6,435 nt of DNA from Candidatus Methanomethylophilaceae archaeon (GTDB taxonomy: Archaea > Thermoplasmatota > Thermoplasmata > Methanomassiliicoccales > Methanomethylophilaceae): the NCBI GenBank assembly GCA_013329105.1, contig DUKW01000034.1, positions 1-6,435 of the forward strand, in the 5' to 3' direction. Of the stretch, positions 1 to 5,256 are shown one piece after another. A model generated the notes under the pieces. It ran no database searches. It was not told where the DNA came from and saw nothing but the letters and a program-made list of their open reading frames with translations. A program made the translations under genes and the position numbers. The first letter of the stretch is position 1. Every line of letters starts with the position of its first letter.

Positions 1-12
1 AGTCTTAGGATG

Positions 13-49
13 GTTTCCCTTCCCCTTTAAAGTATTGGAAGATTGAAAC
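13..49. repeat. Lone 37-base CRISPR-repeat-like hairpin (tentative)
   Basis: The segment begins GTTTC and ends GATTGAAAC, the end pattern of many archaeal CRISPR repeats, and its 37-base length fits such repeats. Its arms can pair: GTTTC (13-17) with GAAAC (45-49) and CTTCC (19-23) with GGAAG (37-41), leaving a 13-base loop. No second copy exists in the window; the ATTGAAAC at 128-135 shares only its last eight bases. It could be the terminal repeat of an array lying to the left, a relic, or chance. Confidence 0.2.
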
Positions 50-65
50 GGCTTTAAAACCGATG

Positions 66-84
66 CCTTTTTCTTTTTCCTTTT
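66..84 (+). terminator. T-rich tract, possible archaeal-type terminator
   Basis: Two runs of five T and one of four T, broken only by C, lie within 19 bases on the plus strand. Archaeal RNA polymerase commonly terminates at such U-rich tracts without a required hairpin. The tract would serve a plus-strand gene entering from left of the window, convergent with the operon that ends at 210. No such gene is visible, so the assignment is tentative. Confidence 0.3.
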
Positions 85-209
85 GTGCTACGAGGCTTTT
101 CAATCACAGGAGATACGATGTTTCCGAATTGAAACAATAGCGTTTTAAGAGTGTTGAGCCATAAAACCGTGTATACAATGCATGTTTTTCGCTGAGAGGG
201 TTGGGTCCA

Positions 210-848
210 TCAGTCTTTCTCTGAAAGCGAGTTCCAAACAACCAGCACTCTCTGGATAGCTGTCAGGTTACCAACGATGGCGAACCACAGCATCACGATC
301 TCCATCCATGTGAGAGCGAAAGTATCCAAAGTCACGACACCGTAGCCGAGAACGATCATTAAGTACTGTATAAGAGGAAAGAGAGTCAACAGCAGTACCC
401 TATCCGCCCTTCCTAACAGTCCGGCGTAGAGTCTCTTCGCCCCTACCGCCTGGGCCTGCGTTCCCATATAAGAAGTGAGCAGAACACCCACTAATGCTAA
501 GATGCCCAGGTACGGGTTGCACCAACCGCTGACGGCCACGCCGCCTATCATGAACACGTCAGCATAGCGATCGAAAACATGATCGAGAAAATCTCCTTTC
601 GCTGATGCCTTTCCTGAGAGCTTAGCCACCTTACCGTCGAGCGCATCGAAGAAACCGGAGAGAAGGACCAGGGCCGCCCCGGCAATCAGCAGGTAATCTA
701 CATCATAGCTAAGATAAAGCACAAGTCCGGAAATGAATGCCAGCACCAGGCCTGTCCATGATATCATGTTGGGATTAACGTCTTTCAGGCGCTCCGCTGC
801 CGGTACGAGAATGAAATCCGCCTTGCTTCGATGCTTGTCTAGTCCCAC
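210..848 (-). CDS. CDP-alcohol phosphatidyltransferase, probable archaetidylinositol phosphate synthase
   Basis: This is an integral membrane enzyme of 212 residues predicted to join CDP-archaeol to a polar alcohol phosphate, most likely L-myo-inositol 1-phosphate, making archaetidylinositol phosphate. The family signature DxxDGxxARx8GxxxDxxxD is complete (D68, D71, G72, G85, D89, D93) except that the Arg is Lys (K76). A DR-Y-A-D continuation and a later GRADR motif (about 145-149) resemble archaeal members. Hydrophobic stretches near 28-47, 50-67, 100-130, 150-173 and 180-203 fit a multi-helix topology. I chose the GTG start at 848 because AGGAGATGA at 853-861 sits just upstream; a TTG at 869 would add seven residues without such support. 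The start overlaps the kinase gene by 10 bases, suggesting translational coupling. The substrate alcohol is inferred; archaetidylglycerol phosphate or another head group is possible. Confidence 0.88.
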   Translation of the reverse strand: MGLDKHRSKADFILVPAAERLKDVNPNMISWTGLVLAFISGLVLYLSYDVDYLLIAGAALVLLSGFFDALDGKVAKLSGKASAKGDFLDHVFDRYADVFMIGGVAVSGWCNPYLGILALVGVLLTSYMGTQAQAVGAKRLYAGLLGRADRVLLLTLFPLIQYLMIVLGYGVVTLDTFALTWMEIVMLWFAIVGNLTAIQRVLVVWNSLSEKD

Positions 849-1357
849 GATGTCATCTCCTCGCTCCAATCTACCCTTCCCGGGCTCAGGCCGTCGGTTA
901 TTCCTTCCGTGATACCAACGAGCTTTCCCACCACATCCTCTGCAGATACGCCCGTGGTATTTATCTCATATACCTTCTTGCCTCTGATCAGCGATTCCAC
1001 GAGGATCACATCCAGTATCTCGGCCATGACATTCTCCGTCAGCTTTTTCTCAGAATATCCTCTTTCCAGGAGCCGCTCCCTTAGGACTGCAGGATGACAG
1101 CGCAGCACGACGATAACATCAACATCCGTATAATGGCTGAGATGCCCTTCGATGAAAAGCGTGTTCCCCTCCAACGGTATACGCTGCAGTTCTTCCGTAT
1201 CGACAAGGTAAGAATCCGACGCCTCGTCGTATTCTTTCTCAATACCGTGGGATTCGATGATCTGCTCGACACTCATGACTTCAAAGCCCTTGCGGCGGAG
1301 TCCCTCGGCTGCCACGGTCTTCCCTGTTCCCGGCGTACCCGTAATCGCTATCTTCAT
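839..1357 (-). CDS. Fap7/hCINAP-like adenylate kinase family protein
   Basis: A small cytosolic P-loop kinase of 172 residues. The Walker A motif GTPGTGKT is at residues 7-14. EGHLSHY (70-76), LRCHP (85-89), an RL..RGYS segment (95-102) and a C-terminal RVDWSEE (161-167) are typical of the archaeal branch. Family members phosphorylate AMP and dAMP with ATP; Fap7 proteins also act as ATPases in small-subunit ribosome maturation with uS11. Which role dominates here cannot be read from sequence. The ATG at 1357 is preferred over an in-frame start at 1393: it places the P-loop at the usual N-terminal position, has AGGA at 1365-1368 seven bases upstream, and overlaps the aminotransferase stop as ATGA. 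The longer start would run well into the aminotransferase gene. The downstream lipid synthase overlaps its end. Confidence 0.92.
   Translation of the reverse strand: MKIAITGTPGTGKTVAAEGLRRKGFEVMSVEQIIESHGIEKEYDEASDSYLVDTEELQRIPLEGNTLFIEGHLSHYTDVDVIVVLRCHPAVLRERLLERGYSEKKLTENVMAEILDVILVESLIRGKKVYEINTTGVSAEDVVGKLVGITEGITDGLSPGRVDWSEEMTSWD
853..861 (-). promoter_or_regulatory. Ribosome binding site deciding the phosphatidyltransferase start
   Basis: On the minus strand this reads AGGAGATGA, one mismatch from the AGGAGGTGA complement of the archaeal 16S rRNA 3' end. It lies inside the kinase gene's final codons, four bases before the GTG at 848, and argues for that GTG over the upstream TTG at 869. 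Confidence 0.65.
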
Positions 1358-2445
1358 GTCGTTTTCCTGAAAAAGTCCCCGATGCTTTCGCATACCGTTC
1401 TGACTTCCTCCTCGCTGAGCGAGGGAAACATCGGAAGGGATATCGTCTGCTGCGAGACCCTCTCGCTTACGGGGTAAACTCCTTCGAAATAACCGTCAAA
1501 TGCCGGTTGTTTGTGCACCGGCAAAGGATAGTGTATCGCTGTCGCTATTCCCTTTTCGTTAAGATAAGTCTGCAAGTCATTGCGATAAGAAGTTCTCACT
1601 GCAAAGAGATGGAAAACACCTTTCACTTTGTCATCGTTCATAGGAGGAAGCACGATATCGCCCATGTCCTTCAGGAGCCGTGCGTACAATTGAGCGTTGC
1701 GTATGCGGGACGCGTTCCATGCATCCAGCCTTTTAAGCTGTACTCTCCCTATCGCAGCGTTCACAGTATTGAGTCTCGAAGTGAAACCATGAGCGTCGTG
1801 AAGATAACGCTCCCTACGGCCGCAATCACGAAGTTTTCTGACCGTCATCGCGATATCTTCGTTATCGGTGGTTACCATGCCGCCGTCGCCACCTACGGTC
1901 ATGTTCTTTGTCGGGTAGAACGAAAAACATCCGATTTCGCCTATAGCACCTACCTTTTTTCCTCCATACGATGCGCCGTGGGCCTGACAGGCGTCCTCCA
2001 CGATAATCAGATTATTTTCTTCCGCAATATCTTTGAAATCATCCATTTCACAAGGCCGGCCGAATATATGCACCGGCAGAAGGGCTTTTGTACTCTCGGT
2101 AATCGCTCTTCTCGTTTCAAAGGGGCTGAGATTGCAGTCCTCCCAAATATCCGCCAGTACGGGTCTGCCTCCAGCATGCAGCACAGCGTTAGCTGACGCT
2201 ATGAATGTGAACGGCGTAGTCACGACCTCCGATCCTTTCACGCCGGCAGCGATGAGCGAGAGTATCAGCGCGTCGGTTCCTGATGACACCGATACAGCAT
2301 ATTTCGTGCCTATGAATTGTGCGAATTCCTCTTCGAATTTGAAGACACTTTCTCCGTTGACCAGCGCCTCGTTGCGCAGCGCGTCACTGGCAGCGGCGAT
2401 CATCTCCTCATCCATCGCCGGTTTGCATATCGGTATTCTTTCCAT
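1354..2445 (-). CDS. wbpE: DegT/DnrJ/EryC1/StrS sugar aminotransferase, WbpE/WlbC-like
   Basis: A PLP-dependent nucleotide-sugar aminotransferase of 363 residues, a normal length for the family. It probably transfers an amino group from L-glutamate to C3 of UDP-3-keto-GlcNAc uronic acid. Visible motifs are SSGTDAL (54-60, cofactor phosphate binding), EDACQAHGA (150-158, whose Asp contacts the pyridine nitrogen), SFYPTKN with the Schiff-base lysine K180, GGDGG (185-189), and HYPLPVH (305-311). The ATG at 2445 is favoured because AGGAGTGA lies directly upstream. A GTG at 2451, two codons earlier and overlapping the acetyltransferase stop as GTGA, is almost equally possible. Its own stop overlaps the kinase start by four bases. 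The C3 specificity is inferred from the adjacent acetyltransferase and WbpB-like oxidoreductase; family members acting on C4 keto sugars look similar. Confidence 0.92.
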   Translation of the reverse strand: MERIPICKPAMDEEMIAAASDALRNEALVNGESVFKFEEEFAQFIGTKYAVSVSSGTDALILSLIAAGVKGSEVVTTPFTFIASANAVLHAGGRPVLADIWEDCNLSPFETRRAITESTKALLPVHIFGRPCEMDDFKDIAEENNLIIVEDACQAHGASYGGKKVGAIGEIGCFSFYPTKNMTVGGDGGMVTTDNEDIAMTVRKLRDCGRRERYLHDAHGFTSRLNTVNAAIGRVQLKRLDAWNASRIRNAQLYARLLKDMGDIVLPPMNDDKVKGVFHLFAVRTSYRNDLQTYLNEKGIATAIHYPLPVHKQPAFDGYFEGVYPVSERVSQQTISLPMFPSLSEEEVRTVCESIGDFFRKTT

Positions 2446-2447
2446 GC

Positions 2448-2900
2448 TCACTCCTTCCTCAGCGGCCTTGCCGGATTGCCCACCACCGTCTCACCAGGAG
2501 CGACGTCTTTGGTGACGACCGCACCGGCGCCCACCATGGCGCCGGCGCCGATAGTGGTTCCGCAGAGTATCGTCGCACCGGCGCCGATCGATGCGCCGTC
2601 CTCTACTTTTGTTTCCAACACAGACCAGCCGCCTCTTGCACGCGGCATCTTGTCGTTGGTGAACGTCACCCTCGGACCGATGAACACATCATTACCTATC
2701 GATACCCCTTGCGGAATATATGTAAAAGACTGCACCTTGCAGTTGTTGCCTATCGATACATCTCTGCCGATCTCAACGTAAGAACCTATCCTGCAGTCGC
2801 TTCCTATGCTGCAGCAGAAGAGATTGGAAAAGCTCCATATCACCGTTCCCTCTCCGATCTCGCAGTTGTCTACGATTGTATATTTACCTCTGATCTCCAT
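2448..2900 (-). CDS. wbpD: Hexapeptide-repeat N-acetyltransferase, WbpD/WlbB-like
   Basis: A 150-residue left-handed beta-helix acyltransferase expected to be a trimer in the cytosol. It would acetylate the C3 amino group of UDP-GlcNAc3NA uronic acid using acetyl-CoA. Isoleucine/valine-glycine hexapeptide repeats run from about residue 13 to 140 (such as IGEGTV, IGSDCR, IGNNCK, IGAGAT, VGAGAV). The TNDKMPRA segment (81-88) and the GNPARPLR end (141-148) are characteristic of the WlbB/WbpD group, where the Asn of TND is near the acceptor amine. The ATG at 2900 gives the usual family start; an ATG at 2945 would add 15 basic residues unlike the family. A GAGGGGAG site lies at 2905-2912. It follows the glycosyltransferase by 49 bases, and its stop overlaps or abuts the aminotransferase start, so the two consecutive pathway enzymes are co-translated. 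Confidence 0.92.
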   Translation of the reverse strand: MEIRGKYTIVDNCEIGEGTVIWSFSNLFCCSIGSDCRIGSYVEIGRDVSIGNNCKVQSFTYIPQGVSIGNDVFIGPRVTFTNDKMPRARGGWSVLETKVEDGASIGAGATILCGTTIGAGAMVGAGAVVTKDVAPGETVVGNPARPLRKE

Positions 2901-2949
2901 CCTTCTCCCCTCAATGATCCTCTTCGCGCTCTTGTATTTACACACATGC

Positions 2950-3906
2950 TTATGGATTTAGCTTTGGAACGCGGCGGTGTAGGAGCGCCGTACCGCATAT
3001 CATCAGGAATAAGTAAAAAACGAGGAGTATGGAGACTGTGAGAGCCGAGGCAAAGGCCAGAAATAAGAAGACTTGAGAAGGTGCCTGATAAACGCTTTGA
3101 GTGCCCAATATGACCAGGATCCCAAGGTACGAGAGAACGGCGACAACGAAAGCAGCTGATACAAAACTGATCACGCTTTTACTCTTCTGCTTATAACTTA
3201 TCCTCATAACGAAGTCCAGTAAGAGGAGTTTCGAAACCCTATAGATATATTCAGGATACTTTATCTTCGACTTCTCATCGCCGTATCTGGCTGGTATTGG
3301 TACGTCCTTCACCACAAAACCGTACATGTTGAGGCGGGTAAGCAGGTCGTTGCAGTAGCCATACCAGGCAAATATTTCTTCCGGGTCCAAGCGTTTGAAC
3401 ACGCTGTTATCTATTGCAGTATATCCGTTCTGCGGATCGCTTATGTGCCACAGGCCCGACGATATCTTCGTAAGGAGCGTGAGTAAATTGTTTCCTAACA
3501 GTCTCCAGCGGCTCATGCCGCGGTATGAGTCCTTACCGCTGAGACGGTTTCCTTTTGTGTAGTGTGCCTCGCCGTCGATGATGGGATCGAGCAGGGACGG
3601 CAGGTAGGCGGGATCCATCTGATTGTCGCCCGCCATCACCGCGGAGATATCCAAGCCTTCCTCGGTCGCCGCTTTGTAACCGAATACGATGGCAGAGCCC
3701 ACACCTCCGTTGCTTTTGTTAATCAGTCTTATCCGCGGGTCCTTTGCTTTATACTCTTCGACGATGTCTGCTGTCCCGTCGGTTGAGCCGTCGTTGACGA
3801 CGAAGACTCTGTCAACATAATCAGGTATCGACTCAAGGGTTGCTCCGATGAGTTTCTCTTCGTTATAGGCAGGAACGACCACCGCTATGCTCTTACCACG
3901 ATACAT
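2950..3906 (-). CDS. Family 2 glycosyltransferase with two C-terminal membrane helices
   Basis: A 318-residue GT-A fold enzyme, first gene of the minus-strand operon. The N-terminal catalytic domain shows VPAYNEE (11-17), VVNDGSTDG (36-44, nucleotide binding), a GDNQMDP segment (93-99) at the position of the metal-binding DxD-like motif, and SDPQNGY (156-162). After residue 240 come two strongly hydrophobic stretches (about 246-268 and 279-305), then a basic tail. The architecture resembles polyprenyl-phosphate sugar synthases such as Dpm1/Alg5-like and archaeal AglK-type proteins. It probably charges a lipid phosphate or extends a lipid-linked glycan on the cytosolic membrane face. Donor sugar and acceptor cannot be read. 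The ATG at 3906 is chosen over an upstream start at 3939 because GGAGGT lies at 3912-3917, five bases away. Confidence 0.9.
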   Translation of the reverse strand: MYRGKSIAVVVPAYNEEKLIGATLESIPDYVDRVFVVNDGSTDGTADIVEEYKAKDPRIRLINKSNGGVGSAIVFGYKAATEEGLDISAVMAGDNQMDPAYLPSLLDPIIDGEAHYTKGNRLSGKDSYRGMSRWRLLGNNLLTLLTKISSGLWHISDPQNGYTAIDNSVFKRLDPEEIFAWYGYCNDLLTRLNMYGFVVKDVPIPARYGDEKSKIKYPEYIYRVSKLLLLDFVMRISYKQKSKSVISFVSAAFVVAVLSYLGILVILGTQSVYQAPSQVFLFLAFASALTVSILLVFYLFLMICGTALLHRRVPKLNP

Positions 3907-3911
3907 GGCAG

Positions 3912-3917
3912 ACCTCC
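3912..3917 (-). promoter_or_regulatory. Ribosome binding site of the glycosyltransferase gene
   Basis: Minus-strand GGAGGT with a five-base spacer to the ATG at 3906. It decides the start: the longer frame from 3939 would place this site inside the coding sequence. Confidence 0.7.
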
Positions 3918-3954
3918 ATTTGGCATTCAACACAACCATTATTGATATACGTTA

Positions 3955-3990
3955 GCGTGTTATAATATAATGGAATAAAAATGTATAAAC
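3955..3990. promoter_or_regulatory. AT-rich divergent promoter with a symmetrical TATA-like element
   Basis: The 11-base odd palindrome TTATAATATAA (3960-3970) lies in the 117-base gap between the divergent glycosyltransferase and oxidoreductase genes. Its centre (3965) is 59 bases from both the ATG at 3906 and the ATG at 4024. With the usual archaeal spacing of about 25 bases from TATA box to start site, transcripts would begin near 3939 (minus) and 3991 (plus), leaving leaders that include both ribosome binding sites. A second TATA-like stretch, TGTATAAAC (3982-3990), or minus-strand GTATATCAA (3942-3950), could act instead. No clear BRE was resolved. Confidence 0.4.
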
Positions 3991-4001
3991 GGGACATTAG
4001 T

Positions 4002-4007
4002 AGGAGG
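4002..4007 (+). promoter_or_regulatory. Ribosome binding site upstream of the oxidoreductase gene
   Basis: AGGAGG is ten bases before TTG at 4018 and sixteen before ATG at 4024. A weaker GGAAGG at 4010-4015 lies eight bases before the ATG. The signals therefore do not settle which codon is used; the proteins differ by only two residues. Confidence 0.5.
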
Positions 4008-4023
4008 CTGGAAGGCTTTGACT

Positions 4024-4995
4024 ATGAGGATGGGAGTAATAGGGACTGGCTCCATGGGAAAGAACCATGCCAGGATATATGCAGAGATGGGTGTGCTTGC
4101 AGGCATCTACGACGTGAACGACAAGGCTGCCAAGGAGATCGCCGACAAATATGGAATAGAGCACCACAGTTCCGTTGAATCGTTGCTCAAAGCCGTGGAC
4201 GGCGTATCGATCTCCACCCCCACCAATACCCATCACGAGATGGCTTTGAAATCAATAAGTTACGGAACGAACTTATTGATAGAGAAGCCTTTTACCGGTG
4301 ATGTAAACGCTGCGGCCGAGATATGCGAGCTTGCTGAGAAGGAGAGTCTGGTTCTCTCCGCGGGCATGGTGGAACGCTTCAATCCGGTAGTGAGCGAGGC
4401 GAAGAAACAGCTTGACAACGGCCGCTTTGGCGAACTAATCACCATATCGTCACGGAGGGTGTCCTCAATGCCATACCGGATCAGGGATGTCGGCGTAATC
4501 CTTGATTTGGGCATACATGATGTGGACGCCCTCGTATATCTTGCCGGCTCGAAGGCAAAGTCCGTATACTGTGTGGGAGGCAGTTTCAACGGCAACACGT
4601 TCGAGGACCATGCGAGTATCGTCATGGTCCTGGAGAACGGCAAGAGCGCGCATGTGGAGGTGAATTGGCTGACACCCATGAAAGTTCGCAGCGTTTATAT
4701 GACATGTTCGAAGATGTACGCCACGATAGATTATATGTCCCAGATGATCTCCACCTCCACCTCCCGTTTCGTCGGCAACGCCGACGCTCCGGGATTCGGG
4801 TCCCCATGGGAATTCGATTCGCGTGAGACCTTCCTCAGCAAGGAGGAGCCTTTGAAGAGAGAATTAGAGAACTTCATGGCTTCAATAAAGGGAGAGGCGA
4901 GGGCGCTGGTCAGCGGCTGGGATGCCGTAGAAGACCTGAAGGTCTGCCATGCTGCGTTACGCAGCATGAGAGAGAATCGGGTCATCGAGATCTGA
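4024..4995 (+). CDS. wbpB: Gfo/Idh/MocA family oxidoreductase, WbpB/WlbA-like
   Basis: A cytosolic NAD(P)-dependent dehydrogenase of 323 residues. It probably oxidises C3 of UDP-GlcNAc uronic acid to the 3-keto sugar used by the aminotransferase. The N-terminal Rossmann motif GTGSMG is at residues 7-12, STPTNTH at 64-70, and the EKP active-site motif at 87-89 (K88). A DLGIHDVD segment (161-168) supplies the conserved His (H165). Length and motif spacing suit the family. The start may instead be TTG at 4018, or ATG at 4030. It is transcribed away from the operon containing its likely partner enzymes and convergent with the dehydrogenase gene. The WbpB assignment rests largely on this context; the family covers many sugar and inositol substrates, so a different sugar oxidation is possible. 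Confidence 0.88.
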   Translation: MRMGVIGTGSMGKNHARIYAEMGVLAGIYDVNDKAAKEIADKYGIEHHSSVESLLKAVDGVSISTPTNTHHEMALKSISYGTNLLIEKPFTGDVNAAAEICELAEKESLVLSAGMVERFNPVVSEAKKQLDNGRFGELITISSRRVSSMPYRIRDVGVILDLGIHDVDALVYLAGSKAKSVYCVGGSFNGNTFEDHASIVMVLENGKSAHVEVNWLTPMKVRSVYMTCSKMYATIDYMSQMISTSTSRFVGNADAPGFGSPWEFDSRETFLSKEEPLKRELENFMASIKGEARALVSGWDAVEDLKVCHAALRSMRENRVIEI

Positions 4996-5256
4996 CCCAT
5001 CAGCGCTGATTCAGGTCCGAATGCGTTGGCATCTATCATCTTCGATCATTCCGTTGGACTGCCGAGAACGCTGACGCCTTCTCCGCTCCCTTGCACAAAG
5101 CCTCTATATCTATGTGCTGAGGATGCAGTTTTTCAACGAGAAAAATGATAACGAAAGGATAGTACGTTTTGAGAGCTTTGAGAGACTGGCCTTCTTAATT
5201 TCCTATTATGCACAGCTTGTTCCTGTCATCGCTTTACAAAAAGTCCACATCAGTCT
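4996..5256. other. Convergent intergenic gap
   Basis: This gap separates the ends of the oxidoreductase and dehydrogenase genes. It contains a perfect 12-base palindrome at 4999-5010 just after the plus-strand stop, a minus-strand open stretch at 5036-5194 with protein-like composition, a plus-strand T5 run at 5129-5133 and a minus-strand T5 run at 5238-5242 that could contribute to termination in each direction. No gene with a start codon and ribosome binding site was found. Confidence 0.5.
5036..5194 (-). pseudogene. Possible remnant of an unrecognised gene
   Basis: A minus-strand frame of 52 codons, open between a TAA at 5195-5197 and a TGA at 5036-5038, has no ATG or GTG start and no ribosome binding site. 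Its translation looks protein-like, with a hydrophobic strand (YYPFVIIFLVEKL) followed by an amphipathic stretch (HIDIEALCKGAEKASAF), and ordinary codon choice. I do not recognise the family. It may be the decayed end of a gene once lying after the dehydrogenase, or a chance open frame; a plus-strand frame of similar length overlaps it, which weakens the case. Confidence 0.2.

Larger units (their letters stand above)
1..209. other. Intergenic region downstream of the minus-strand operon
   Basis: No open frame of convincing length or codon character was found here on either strand; the longest ATG-initiated minus-strand frame I traced (from 211) ends after about 21 codons. The region is AT-rich compared with the flanking genes. 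It holds a CRISPR-repeat-like hairpin at 13-49, a plus-strand T-rich tract at 66-84, and a second ATTGAAAC octamer at 128-135 opposed by TTTCAAT at 98-104. I see no strong T-run on the minus strand just after the operon's last stop codon, so the operon's transcription end is not obvious. No tRNA or rRNA is recognisable. Confidence 0.6.

Noticed and set aside
1358..1393. Longer start for the Fap7-like kinase (12 extra residues)
   Set aside because: It would put an atypical extension before the P-loop and extend the overlap with the aminotransferase to 40 bases, whereas the ATG at 1357 has AGGA upstream and a 4-base ATGA junction.
1094..2781. Several plus-strand open frames of 127-229 codons opposite the aminotransferase, acetyltransferase and kinase genes
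   Set aside because: They lie antisense to genes with strong family motifs, have no recognisable domains, overlap one another in different frames, and have no convincing ribosome sites.
3981..4178. Plus-strand 65-codon frame starting ATG at 3981
   Set aside because: It is out of frame with the oxidoreductase, overlaps its Rossmann motif region and yields a low-complexity charged peptide with no family resemblance.
4731..5039. Minus-strand 102-codon frame opposite the end of the oxidoreductase gene
   Set aside because: Most of it is the antisense of well-conserved coding sequence. Its ATG overlaps the stop of the 5036-5194 open stretch, but no domain or ribosome site supports it.
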